Part shown: positions 21,493-34,588 of the stretch, in pieces
Position numbering within the stretch: the first letter of the stretch is position 1
How the letters are laid out: each line of letters opens with the position of its first letter
Source: Lunularia cruciata
Taxonomy: Eukaryota > Streptophyta > Marchantiopsida > Lunulariales > Lunulariaceae
Reading direction: 5' to 3'
Length of the DNA stretch: 64,000 nt
Assembly: GCA_948567375.1 (NCBI GenBank)
Contig: OX419757.1
Coordinates: 29,202,001 to 29,266,000 of the forward strand
Position numbers and translations under genes: made by a program
The notes under the pieces: generated by a model
Databases searched by the model: none
The model's input: the letters and a program-made list of their open reading frames with translations, nothing else
What the model was told of the DNA's origin: nothing

Positions 21493-24400
21493 ATGGAGGC
21501 TTTATTGTTTGTTACGAGGGTGAAGGTCTTCAGCATTCTGCTTCTGGTGCAACTGAACGCAATATCTCAGTTCAGTGTCAGTGGATTGTCCGTAGTTCCC
21601 GCGGCCAACAGGTCACGAGTAGTTGTGGCAAATGGCGGAGTTGTGGCAGCCGACCACCGGGTGTGTTCTGATATAGGGGAAAGAATACTGAAACAAGGAG
21701 GGCATGCGGTCGATTCGACTGTTGGAGTTACTTTCTGTCAGGGAATTGTAAACCCGGGGGCGACTGGAATCGGTGGAGGTGGTTTTTTGATTGTGCGGTT
21801 GGCAAATGGGACGGCTGAGGCTTATGATTTTCGTGAGTCGGCACCGGGTCTTTCAACGGAGGTTTGTTGTTGCTGTCCCTGCTTTCAAGCCGATCACGGC
21901 TTGAAAGTATGAAGAGTTCTTTCTTTCCGTAAATTCTGGTTCATCTTGCCAAAGGTGCACTAAAACTGCATTCACAGCTTTTAGTAATTTCTGTAAGCAA
22001 TGCTTGAATCCCTATATAGACATAATGTTGGTTCACGGCACTTCCTATTAAGCAGAACGAGTGTTTTTATTAAGCGAGAAGTCGTGACAGGAATTGTCCT
22101 AAATCCTTACATAAGCCTCCTTAGAGCGTTTCTTACACAATTCCTCCCATTCTCAGTGGGCGTGAAGAGGCAATGCAGAGGCTTTTGGTTCACTAAGCTG
22201 CCACATCCCAGTTTTTCATTCAAATACTTCGTAGCCACATAAGACTATGGCCATTGTTTAAGCAGTCTATCATTTAGAGACAATTCTCAAGATATTCCAT
22301 GTTTCGATGCAGGACATGTACGAAAAGAATAAGACTGAAAAGGTCAAAGGTGGTTTATCTGCCGGGGTACCCGGGGAAGTAGCAGGTTTGTACAAAGTGT
22401 GGCATAAGTACGGTAAACTTCGCTGGAAGGATCTTCTAAGACCTGCAATACGCCTTTGCGCTCGTGGATTTGTTGTGGAGCCATATTTGGCTAAGGAAAT
22501 TGCTACGTACTCTGCGGATATCCTTGCCGACGAGGGTCTTAGGGATGCTTTTGCTCCTAACGGCACATTACTGCAAGCCGGAGATATTTGCTACAGGAAG
22601 CAACTGGCCAAGACTTTGAATCAGATTGCAAAGCATGGTCCAGGTGTCTTTTACGGAGGAGCGATTGGCAAGAGGCTTGTTCAAGATGTACAGAGTGCAG
22701 GAGGCATCATAACATTACAAGATCTTGAAAAGTACGAAGTGAAAGTCTCCAAGCCTACCGTGGCAGAAACCTGGGGTCTTACACTTCTTGGTATGCCTCC
22801 ACCGTCATCAGGGGGGGCCGGTGTAACTTTGGTAACGTCTCTGTACGTTCTGTGTTTCTCCTGATATAACGTGGACCTGGGTGGACGAATTGGCTCCCTG
22901 TTTTGTGTCCCTTGCTCGGTCTTGGCCAAAATTGCTTCCTTTTTAAAGTTCAGGAGATAGTTCAGATGGTGCTCCTCTTGTACCCTGCGCTTCAACAAGT
23001 TGTTATTGCTTCATCGCGCTCTCTACATCTACAACCCTTTAGGATTATAGATTGTATATGTAGGATTTATTGAAACAAAGCTTGCAACTACAACATTGTG
23101 CATACCAAGTATATGGAGCGCAGAACCATTTGATACTGGAGAAATTGACCCCGTCTCCAGTTTGTTAGAACTTTTAGAGTTCAGCTTTTGGATTATTAAC
23201 AAAATGCTATATTTTTCTTAGTTGCCATTCCTCCAACTAAGGGAAGTGGTTTTATTGTGGCACAGATTCTCAATATTCTTGCAGGGTATAATGTTGATGA
23301 TATCAAAGGTAATTTGGGTACACACCGCTTAATTGAAGCATTCAAGCACACATACGCAGTGAGAATGAACCTGGGTGATCCAGACTTTTCGAACATGACA
23401 TCAGTTGTGCAAGACATGCTTTCTCCTACGTTCGCTAAAGAGCTGCGGGCGAAAATAGCCGATAACACAACTTATCCTCCAAAGTTTTATGGCGGAAAGT
23501 AAGCTTCCCAAGCATGGACCGTGGTTTCGTGTTTCTGTCCAACATACATCCTTGCTCCTTCCATCTTTTATTTTCTCTTTTGCCTACTCCCTCCTTCGTA
23601 ACTGCAAGTAACTTTCCTGTGCACTCTGGATATGCAGGTGGGGGCAGTTGAATGATCACGGGACTAGTCATATCTGTGTTGTGGACGCTGAGCGCAACGC
23701 TGTCTCAGTGACCACAACAATCAATTATTCATTTGGGTCCAAACTGGTGTCATTATCAACAGGTGTCCTACTCAATAATGAAATGGATGATTTTTCCACA
23801 CCCACTGACAACACTACAAACGCCCTTCCACCTTCCAAAGTGAATTTCATCCGACCATACAAGAGACCTTTGTCCTCGATGTCGCCTATGATCGTGCTGG
23901 AGGTGAGCGAATTTTACTAGCTAGTCTAAGAATTTTATTCAAAGGGCATGCTCTTGTGTCTTAAAAGCAAAGTACAATTGGTCGTGTTATTACCGGATCA
24001 ATCTTATGCTGATTAACAGATCTGCTTATAATGGGGTGTGTGACGAGTTCCCAGGCTTTTTAAAATGTGTATCCCAGCAGGTAAGCCCAATTGGACGAGA
24101 AGGGATTGATATTTTTTGTATTGCACAGAAAGGACAACTGAGAGCTGTTCTCGGTGGAAGTGGAGGGATTAAAATTCTGACAACAGTAGCTCAAGTTCTG
24201 CTCAAGCATATTGCCGGATACGATCCGCTTGAAGCTGTTGAATTACCTCGCGTGCACCACCAGGTCAGACATCATTGTCCCTTCTGTCATGGTTTTTCGT
24301 TGAACATATGTTTGTAGATTTTCTTTGGTTGTTCATTGAGAGGTGCTGGGGTTTAGTTACGTTCTAAATGATCAAGGTGTGGGCACTTGTGCAGCTTGAG

Positions 24401-24646
24401 CCAAATTGGGTGTCATACGAGAATTTTACTGCTGTTAGGGGTGAGCATATAGAAGTTCCACTCAAGACGAGAGAATTTCTTTCACATGTGGGCCACGAAT
24501 TAAGAAGTTCGAACCAGGCAGTGTGCCAGTTTGTCCTCCACGACCTGTCTAAATCAGTTACTATCAACAGCATGGAGGGTATTCACATTGGAAAGCTCAC
24601 TGCTGTAAGTGACGTTAGGAAAGATGGATATCCTGCAGGTTATTGA
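21493..24646 (+). CDS. Gamma-glutamyltranspeptidase copy B, complete
   Basis: Glutathione/gamma-glutamyl peptide processing enzyme of the Ntn-hydrolase superfamily. Exons: 21493-21861, 22313-22831, 23266-23498, 23638-23902, 24129-24263, 24395-24646; all introns are GT-AG. The sum is 1773 bp, 590 aa, the usual plant length. The start ATG sits in gccgccATGG. The N-terminus (about 1-30) is hydrophobic and reads as a signal peptide or anchor. Large-subunit motifs: NGGVVAADHRVCSDIG, GGHAVDSTVG, GIGGGGFLIV, DFRESAP (substrate arginine) and PPPSSGG. The nucleophile threonine is in DHGTSHICVVD, followed by NNEMDDFS, RPLSSMSP and GGSGG. Catalytic positions are kept, so the protein should be active. 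It is the intact member of the tandem trio. Confidence 0.95.
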
Positions 24647-26385
24647 CATTAGGGAAGTCAAAGTCCTGAATAGAAGCAAACTTTCCAACTATCTGGAGAA
24701 GACTTAAAAGCGCATTATTTTATCCTTAAGCCGAGTTGCGAAGTAATTTCGTTTTGTTGCTCTTGTTAGACGCACCAGATAGTTGAAAGGGGACCTCAGC
24801 TCTTCATTTGCACTTTTAAAGAGACTGGGAATTTAGGCAAAGCAGCGATCTTGTAGATCATTCTTGTCCAATCTTCCTGTTTTCTGCCTCTGTTCCTCTT
24901 TGTACGGGAAAGATCTTTATAAACCGTCAGTTACAGTGTTGCGAGGGATGTGAGGGGCATTTATATAAGAATTAATAAAATAATAACGGGAACAACATTT
25001 CACAATGCCGGTAATATTTGATTGATCCAAATATTACTACCGTTTTGACAATTTGTAGTAAGCTCGGTCGAGTCCTTTGTATACCTTCCTGCACTGTGTT
25101 TCTAACGTAGATTGTATGGGCAGCAGCGTGTGTAGACCACGACGTCTTCATCCTCCTGCATTAGAGGTGTGAAGTGCTTTATGTCTCGCAAGTGGCACGC
25201 TCCTCACTAATCCTAATTATGAACATGTTTATACTCTGAGTTACAATAACCATCACTTGCATTAGTTTAGCTTTTCTTTTGTATTGAATCCATATACTTG
25301 TAGCTAGCTCAACTGTCATACAGTACAGCAGTTTCCGTTGAAGGCATGGTATCTGTAGTAGTATTCTAGAGTCCAGTTATTTGCTAAGAGTTCAACTGCC
25401 GCAAATACAGCAGTCTCGATGAAGATATCTATCCATAGGATTAGTCCTGAATCCATTTGTATGCGAGTATAACCGTCAGAGGATGTAACTCTCCCGACGA
25501 ACTTCGGGACTTGAGACCGGACATTATATAGAACGATACTTACTGTGACGAGCGAATAGTCTATAAGTATCAGGTATCATCTATTTTGGATGCAAGAAAC
25601 TCTGCTCTTTACGAGACTCACAGTATATTGCAAGAACTGACAACAGAGGAGAGTGATCCGCAAGTGTTTCCAATACAGATGGAGTGCGACGATACGTTTG
25701 TGGGATCGGTGAGTCACCCCTTCAGGAACAGTTAACAACTCTTTAGGAACACTAGATCTCTTCTGATTGTGGGTCCTTCGCTGACTGGATCGGACTGAAT
25801 TGATGAGATAGACAAAAGTGGGTCGAAGAATATTATGAGTATTCATGTCAGGGATGATGCATCTCATGCTGGGAATGCACTAGTGGTTTGCCGTTTGACT
25901 TTGATTTGAGTTTGACTGGACCTTACAAGGCTTGGAATTGACTTTGTGAGGAAGATTAATAGATTACTGTTGAATTTCATCTTGCGGGAATTCGTTATAT
26001 ATTTCGAAACTTACTTCCTGTCCTGGAAGTGAACGATCATGGAGACCATCCTTTACTGAGTAAGAAGGCTAAGAAGGTGGCAGCTTGTAGTTGACTCTTT
26101 CGTTGAAGACTTGCAGTTGTTGTTTGCATGTCACCTTCCGAGTAAAGAAGATGAATCTGAGAACTTGCTGCTTGTGTGTAGGTAAGCTACCATAAGACCT
26201 CCAGATTCAATCTCTCTCGAAGGAGATATTTTGGCAGTTGTGCTTTATGCATTCGCCAAAGGGAGTTATCATTTCGGTGTTGTGTTTTAGTGATATGGTT
26301 TCCCATCATCATCAGTCGATTGCATCCGAACCCCGAGTTAGCCATCACTAGATTGACTTTGCCGGCCTTTACGAAGCTCAGAACA
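24647..26385. other. Flank between GGT copies B and C
   Basis: The first 220 bp resemble the copy A 3' flank. Degenerate units with 'gttcaactgcc...aatacagcagtctc' occur at about 25300-25480. About 25900-26385 would hold the copy C promoter and 5' end, but only weak similarity to copy B remains. No gene was recognised. Confidence 0.45.
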
Positions 26386-29376
26386 TCACGATGTGTTGTT
26401 GAAGCACGCGAAGGAGTTGTCGCAGCCGACCACCAGTTGTGTTCTGATCTAGGGAAAAGACTCCTGACACAGTGAGGGAATGCTGTCGATTCGGGTGTCG
26501 GAGTTGCTTTTGTCAGGGGGTCGTAAACCCGGGGTCGAGTAGAATCGGTGGAAGTGGTTCTTTCATTGTGTGATTGGCCGATGAGACGACTGAGCGTTAT
26601 GACTGTAGTGTATGGAGAGTCCTTTCTTTCTTCGTGATTCGTCGTAATGGTTCATCTTCCCAAAGATGCACTAACAGGGCATTTACCTTTCTAATTATAT
26701 CTGAACGCTATTCTTGGATCCATGTACTGGACATCAAGTTGGTGTACTTCATTCTGAATACATTCTTTACAGCAACCTTTTGGATCTTCGAGAAGTCGTC
26801 TCACTTTACCGTTCGCTTACTTCGATACAAACAAGTTCCACAAATGGTAAAATTTCCGTTAGAAATTAGAAAGGAGACTTATTTGATGTGTCGAATTTTG
26901 CATTCAGGATCCATTTGTAAATGTCTAAGAATTCCTTGCAGATATTTCATTAAATCCTTATGTCACCCCGTGACAGCTTTCTTTAACGCAATCCCTCACC
27001 ATCCAATATGCATGAAGTGGCGGGGCAGACAGCTTATTCAGATTAATATGCTGTGGTTCTCCCAGCTTCTCCCTCACTTACTTTCTAGTTCTAGAAGACT
27101 ATAGTTATCCTTGAGCATTTTGCTAGTGGGAGACAGTCCTCAAGGATTTCCCTGTTTCGATGCAGGACATGTTCGACAAGAATACAACTGGAAAGGCTAT
27201 GGTGCTTTATCTGTCGCGGTCCGACGGAACTAGTGGGTTTGTACGAGGTGTGGCGTAAGTACTGCAAGCTGAATTGAACGGATCTGGTAGAACCTTCACT
27301 AGGCCTTTGCGCTAATGGATCAGCTGTGGAGTTAGTTTTTGGCGAAATAAATTTGCGTGAAACTCTGCCGATATGTCTGACAGCAAGGGTCTCAGTGATG
27401 CCTTCGCTCCTACCGGCACATTACTGAAGAAGGAGATGCTTGCTACAGGAAGCAACTTGCCACGACTTTGAATTCGATTGCAAAGCATGGTCTTGATGTT
27501 TTCTCGGAGGAGCGATTGGCAAGAATCTTGTACGAGATGTGCAAATGCAGGAGGTATTATGACATTACAAGATCTTGAAAAACATTAGCTAAAGTCTGGA
27601 TACATTAGTGGCAGACACCTGGGGATATACAGTTCTCGCCATGCCTCCCCCTTCATCAAGGGGAGCTGGTTTAACTCTGATAATATATCTCTCCGTTCCG
27701 TGTTTCTCTTTCATCGAAGATTCAGGATGGTTTGCCTTTGATACCATGCCCTCCAAAGAGAAGCCGTCGCGCTTTCCCTAGCTAATTCCCTCGAGGATGA
27801 GCCCTCCATCGAAGTGAACTCTGCAGCAGAGTGCAAGGTTGCGACATAGTGGGAGTATTGAGATGAGAACCTTCTGATACGAAGAAATCGCCTCTGCTTG
27901 CGTCTGCATATTAGTCGGAGAGTTGAGCTCTTGGGATTCTCTTGGGTACGGTGTGGTTAGTTGGTTGCCATTCCTTGAACTAAGCCGAACGGTTTTCCTT
28001 CGGCACAGATTCTCAATCTACTCGCGGGATTTGGTCCTCAGGTATGAAAGGCGATCTGGTTACACACCGCTTGGTTGAACCTTTCAAGCACGAGTAAGCT
28101 CGTAGAATGGAGCTGGGCGATCCAGAGTTCTCGAACCTCACTTTGGTTCTGCAAGATATGCTTTCTTCCACGTTTGCCAAAGCTCTGAGGGCGAAAATTG
28201 TAGATGACAAAACATTTTCACCGAATTTCTATGGTGGCACGTAAGTTTCCATCAACTCAACCACGGGTTTTCTTGTTTCTTCATAAAGTTATCCACCAGA
28301 ATCTTCAGTATTACCGTATCCATCTCCTCGTTTATATCACGTCTACACCCTGCTTCATGACTGTATGTTGTAATTCTTTTATTGCACTCGGGATGTGCAG
28401 GTAGAGACAGAAGAATTTACGGACAAGTCATATCTGCGTTGTTGAGGGCAAGCCCAATGCTGTCTCAGTGACAACAACTATCAAGGATTTATTTGGATCG
28501 AAGCTAGCGTCAGTATCAAAAGGCTTCCTACTCAACGATGAGATGAATGACTTTTCCACACCCACTGATAAAACTAATGACTCCCTTACAGGGAACTTCA
28601 TTCGACCGTACAAGAGCCTTTGTCCACAATGTCGCCTACGATCGTGTTGGGGGGTGAGCAAGGACTACAAGCTACGATCGTGTTGGCTGGGAAATAGAAA
28701 TGTTACTCGGTGCATTCTTCTGAACCTCAAGAACAGTTTACAGTTGGTAGTGCTTTTGCTAGTTCAAAGTCGCGCCGATCTACACAACTTGTGTTCAAGA
28801 CGGTCTCTTACGAACTCGCAGGAATGTATTCAAGTAGTTACGCTCCATCCAGTAAGTCAATTGACTTCTTCTGTATGCGCAGAAAGGTCACCTGAGAGCT
28901 GGTCTTGGTTGAAGCGGAAGGAGAAAAGTCCTGACGGCAGTAGCACAAGTTCTCCTGAAGATCATTACTGGATGGAAACTCCTTGATGCTGTTTCATCCC
29001 CTCGCGTTCACCACCAGGCATTCTTCTACATAAGTGTCATGCTTGGTCACAAAATCCGTATTGTAGCTCGTCGTCTTACCTTCATTGAGTGCCGGATATT
29101 GCAATTCACTGAGTTGTGGTGCTTTGTGCAGCTTGACCCCAATTCGGTGCCATACGAGACCTTGACTAATTCAACTGTGGGGTGAGAGAGTGGTTCCCTC
29201 CCGACAGTAGACTTCCTTTTACACGTAACCCACGAATTAAATAGGTAGACGCAGGCCGTCTGCCAATTAGTGGTTCCTGATCTGGCTAACTCGTCATTAA
29301 CAAAATTGGCACTCACACCGGAAAGCTTACTGCTGTTAGTGACCCGAGGAAAGTTGGATCTCCTGCAGGTTATTGA
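26386..29376 (+). pseudogene. Gamma-glutamyltranspeptidase copy C, pseudogene
   Basis: Third tandem copy, with all six exons still traceable: exon 1 about 26386-26620, exon 2 27166-27679, exon 3 from 28009, exon 4 about 28400-28660, exon 5 from about 28885, exon 6 about 29130-29376. Damage is extensive: TGA at 26473-26475 in exon 1 and many small deletions in exon 2. The exon 2 donor GT has become AT (27680-27681). The tryptophan opening exon 4 is TAG, and exon 5 has a stop in LGGSGG. The codons around the nucleophile (RTSHICVVE) survive. It cannot encode a working enzyme; a transcript could still exist. Confidence 0.92.
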
Positions 29377-30617
29377 CAACTTTTAGAACATTAACTTGAA
29401 TCTACCTTGAGCCACCGCGTGAGCGAATACTTCGAGACGATGTAAGCGTTTGAAATCCCTGGATAAGATCTTGAAAGTGATGCCATTCTAATCTGAGTGA
29501 AGTGACAAAGGTTTAAATCACAGTTTTGTGACATTTATGATGTTAGATGCACTGGACAGTTGAAAGGGGATACACGGAGCCCTGGTTTTGCGCTTTCAGA
29601 AAGCCTCGATATTCAGGCATGGTTAGTGCAGATCATTTTCTTCTGTATGTTATGTAAACTACGGAACTTTTGCCCTTTACACATTGGGGATATTTCACAA
29701 AAGCACATGTGCGGCGGGCTATTGTCTGCTGTTGTTGAACTCGATTTGCAGCGGTGGTGCCTTCATGTTCTCAGATTTGTTGACTACTGCGTCATATCCA
29801 ATCTAGTCCATACTGTGCAGTTTTTATGCACCTGGTGTCAACAAGAATTCTGTTGTAACTCTTCGCTAGATTATAGTCCTTAGTTTGTACTAGCTACTGC
29901 GTCAATGGTCGCTAGATTACTTCATGCTTCCGCCAGACTTTTATCTGTATGGCATTGCAGGCTTCAACGGTTTTGGCCTCGAGCATGTTTTAGTGTTTTT
30001 TTGTTTGTTTTTCTTCTTTCTTTGGTTTCTTCCCTTCTCGAGTTACTTCCTCTGTATCAAAATGCAGATGATGGTACGATGCTATGATGTACCTTAGGGG
30101 TTCCGATTCAAAAATTAAAACGAAATGGGAATGGGAATGGGATGACAACCCTAAGGAATTTAACATAGAGACGGGGACACCTGTAGTGACGATTTGTAAT
30201 CAGAATGAACAAGTCCATATAACTTTTTACAGAAGTTTCCGGGGAGATTGAACATAAATGATCAACAAAAGGAATTGCAAAGTTTTGTGAAATGGATATA
30301 GAGACTTTAGGGATCACCTCCTAACCAACCCTGCCGAATGGAACCATCAATTAGCAAAAAAATTTATGAATATAAACATAAACATAATCCATTTTAAATA
30401 TTAGAATAACCTTTCCAAACTACGATGTGATTTTTCCAATTGGAACTTATTGTGTAGGTGGTAGGAATAGCCTCCATATGTGTATGAGATCAAGGTTCCA
30501 CTCTAGACTCTTATGATATAGTTGTGAATGGACTCATGTATGAGAATTATAGATATATTAAAGATTAGCTCTGGTAATCAGAGGCTTCTCCTTTTTATTC
30601 CTCTAACGTCAAACACA

Positions 30618-30729
30618 ATAGACCGTTTCAACCAAGGGTACTATTGACTTTGTCTGAACAACATGATTAGGGAAATAGACCGTTTCAACCAAGGGTACTG
30701 TTTACTTTGTCTGAACAACATGATTAGGG
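30618..30729. repeat. 56-bp tandem duplication
   Basis: aatagaccgtttcaacc begins at 30618 and again at 30674, and both units run to catgattaggg with a few differences. Confidence 0.85.
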
Positions 30730-31984
30730 GACGCCATATCAATATACAATATTGCCCTACTCTCTACTTTTGAGTTCCAAACTAAATAAAATAAACAACT
30801 GAGTCACGTCAAATGCGTAATGTGTACTTGTTGGATGTTTGGATATGTAAACATGAACGACATCGCGCATGTAAATACCTTATGTTGAATCAATACTAAA
30901 AATTATATTTGAAGTAGTCTCGTATTTCAAGAATATATGTAAAATAGATTTTTCAGCAATATTTATATCTCCTTATGCACAGATTTCACTATGGAATTAT
31001 AAGGTAGGTACTCCTCATGCAAGATAACGGAAAGAGTGAAGATGCTATCAGAATATCGCTCACTTTCGGCTAGTGGAACATAAATTGGCTCATATTCATG
31101 TCGCCATTCAGTTGCTTCTTCTTTATTTTGTAGGTGCTTTCCACATACAAGAGGAAGCGATTGATTCAACAGAAAATGATAAAGTACAAAGGTTGACAAC
31201 AATACATGGATTATTGCACGCAGGCACCTGCTTTTGCACTTCATGGGGTATTTTTCTCTTGTTCCTAGTCGGTCATTTATACTCCAATGCTGTAGAAACA
31301 ATCACATCACAACATTTCTGAAAGATCGTGCATTTCAGCTACACGAAGTCGAAGATGAAAGAAGTAGAAGTGAGTTCAGCCGCTCCCTTCCTAGAGTTGG
31401 TCAGTTGGTTAGTTGCCTCAACCTACATCTCTTGTATCGTATTCTCTTCTCTAAGAGTTTGGTAACCATAGTGAGCTCTCGAAGCTCACACTGGTTAACA
31501 AACTCGTTAATAGTCTGGTAAGATTTAGAGTATGAGGGTAACATGAAATGCCATCACTCTAATGAGAATCGCTTCGTATCTTGTAAGTTGCTCCAAGTAA
31601 AACTGTAGCTGGGACGGATCTTGTGGAGTTAAGAAGCATTCGGTTTCTTGGACACCCTTCCTTGCAGGAGCAAGGCGCTTAGAACAAGTGCTTATGGTCG
31701 TCTTTCCAGGCTACGCGATGATTTTTCAAGCATTGTGAAAGCCTACTCACCTGGTTTTGTAGATGGGTTCTCGGGGTTTTCCATTCATTATGTACGACGG
31801 AGCTTTGGTCGATGTAAATCCGTCCTGCGATTTGTGGAGGAAACGTATATACTCCAGAGAGATTTTAAGCTCCAGTTGTTCTCTAGAGATACGATATCGA
31901 CACAATCTTTCGTCCCTCCGCGTTGCAAGTACATCGATACAATCTAGGAGGTTCCAAAATTTGGATGACGAGACCGTGCGTGAA

Positions 31985-32030
31985 AGCAAGAACGATGGGA
32001 AGACCCCATCAAGCCGAAAAATGAATTTTG
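31985..32030 (-). repeat. Short LINE 3'-end fragment
   Basis: cgatgggaagaccccatc matches the terminal palindromic block of the LINE 3' UTR; flanking similarity is short. Confidence 0.4.
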
Positions 32031-34588
32031 GACTTCTGTAGAGATTCCGTAAATATTTAGTAGGGAATCCCACCAAAAAATTATGGGGTGCCAAGGTGGG
32101 CGCCTGAATTGTAAGGGGAAGGTCCCATAACCACCATGTATAAATTTATGGGTCATGGGCACTTCATAACACTTAATAAAACTGTTCCAAGTTAAATTTT
32201 ATTCCAAGTCCCATAGCCAGAGATAGATTATGGAATTTAAAAAGCTTAAAACATAAACATAACCATAGATCAATGTACGAAATGTAAAATATTTGACCCA
32301 TCAACTTTTACTGGTTCCGGGTATTGGAACGAAAATTTAACTTAAGATCTATCAACTCAAAAAGTCATTCCAAACTCTAAAGTTTGACGAGAATGTTGGT
32401 AAATGAACTCGATTTTGGTTACTGGTCTCCATGAAATGATTACGGGAATCGCCTATTTCCGGAAAGTTCCCCGAATAGTCCATTTGTGAAACCCCCTACT
32501 GTCAGCAACTCAAGAACAAATTGCTTATAGTTCTACTCTTAAAACGCCGTAACTAGGTCGTGATGCCTTCCAAGGGAACCGCGGAGAACTACACTCGATG
32601 GGTCAATCTTTTTTTCCCAATAAACAACTCGAAGATTGAGATCCCCATTCGGCCTCGAGTACCCATATCTAGCTCTTGCGTATGCTTGAGAACATTCAGA
32701 CAGCTTTCCATTTTACAATTTTGAATAAGGAACAACTGCTGAAATGGACCTGGGTGACGCTCTTTATCAGGCATCATAAGGGATCGAGATGATACGACCT
32801 TAGACTCTGAAAATATGAGTCTGTCCGGTGAAGTATCGCAAACGGATTGAGAGAGGTCATCCATTTGGTGTGACGCGTCAAAGGAATGAAGTTCGAAGAC
32901 TCATAACAAGCTCCGGCGGACTAAAAAGGGAATCGCCCATCTATCTCCCTGCAAATTCCTGATGGTATCACATGTCGCTCAATCAGCGATATGGACCAAA
33001 GCAAATACGGTGCAAACACATCTCGCTCAAAAGTGAGGGAGTTCCTTTCACTTGTTGAAGGTGGCCACGGTGTCGCTGACGTTGGCATAGCAAGTAGCCA
33101 GAGGACACTCTACGGGACACAACTGAACACGGGGTAATCAGATCGAAGTAAAACCTTTATAGGCATTATCAACCTTCAAGTCTAACTTGCTCCATGAGAT
33201 TTCAACCTCTTGTAGACATCTAAAATTGATATAGCTTAGCTCACATTCAGAGAAAACCTATGACGTGCCTGAAGTTCTCGACTCCCAGGATTGCGCAAAT
33301 GGAGTGGGGCAATTACGCCGAAGGGAGAAAAAAAAGGAAAGTAGGGTTTCTTCAGGATTGACTTTGGTCCTCAACATTACATCCTCGACCTTCAACGCAA
33401 TGTAGACGCCAGGTGAAAGCACTTGCAACATAAGTCAAATCTAATAAGAGCTATGTACTACATGTCAAGCCTTACAGTTGCTACATGGAGCATGCAACAA
33501 AGCGGTAATATGCAGAACCAAACGTCTTCGGCACAAATCCCTCGGCAAAACTCTCCCTCAGTTGCGATCACCCAGAGCTGCATAAGGAAGTGAAAAGATT
33601 CACAGATGAAAAGACAGGAAGTCAGAGTAATTGAACATTAGTTTAACATTGAACATTAGAGAAGCTTGCACATTATTACATTTAGGTCTGAGACGAGGCA
33701 ATTCTAGCTAAGTGAGGGACTCAAGTCGCTTAATATTGTCTCTTTTTCTGGTTGTAAGGTTGACATTACGCGCAAGGTTTAACCAACCTCACGAACATTG
33801 TAAGAAATCCATCCAAGATCGATTGTCTGCCAGGAATGATTCCATCTGGTATACCGACGTGACAAAGCAGCCTACGAAAGCAATAATATGAATCGAAAGA
33901 CCTGGATGCATAAAGCATCAAGACTCCCAGCCCAGTTGTAAATTCGCAAAAAATGGTTGTATCAGTGAATACATCACATGTACAGTTGATAATCAAAGAC
34001 ATCCAAGTCAATATATTCTTTAAACGGTCCAAGTCTCACGTGATGAGTTGTACAGAACCATGGTCAGAAAGATCGACCAGGTCAAGTCGAAGCTCACCAA
34101 TTCTCAAATGTGCGTGTGACTGTCATCGACCTACATAGGAGGAGTTGTACTGCAAACTAAACGAATAGGAGAGGAAAATTTTAATCGGTTTGGTACTTCG
34201 TGGGGTGCTCCAGAAACTACATAATTTTCCAAATGAGTTCAGAGACATTTCCCTCACAACCTTTTCATCGATCTGTGACAATCATGTGTAACGTCTCTTG
34301 CAACATCCAGTGCTCATACGACGTGACTGGTTTGACTTTGCTGCAACACTCGAGGCACAGCACATGCGTATCCAAAACTACCTGCATATCTGGCATGGCT
34401 TCATAATCAAACTACGCAAATTGGAAATGGATGCATCTTGCAAACTATCTTCCCAAGCATCATGTACTGCCGAATCACAGAGTAGAACATGTACTGCCTC
34501 ACAGGGAGGAAGGAAAAAAAATCGGTTAAGGTGCAACTTAAGTAAACTCCCATCTGCCGACCCGAAATATAAAAATAAGCCATTCACT

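Larger units (their letters stand above)
29380..34588. other. Intergenic region between GGT-C and ADF
   Basis: About 29400-29640 keeps weak similarity to the GGT 3' flank. The rest is AT-rich, with a 56-bp tandem duplication at 30618-30729 and a short LINE 3'-end fragment near 31985-32030. Open frames at 30963-31301 (-) and 32589-32864 (-) are about 90-110 codons and resemble nothing known. Confidence 0.4.

Noticed and set aside
30963-31301. 112-codon - strand frame with a hydrophobic segment
   Set aside because: No known family; an isolated frame in AT-rich DNA.
32589-32864. 91-codon - strand frame with a true ATG
   Set aside because: No motif or family resemblance; its length is expected by chance in this much sequence.
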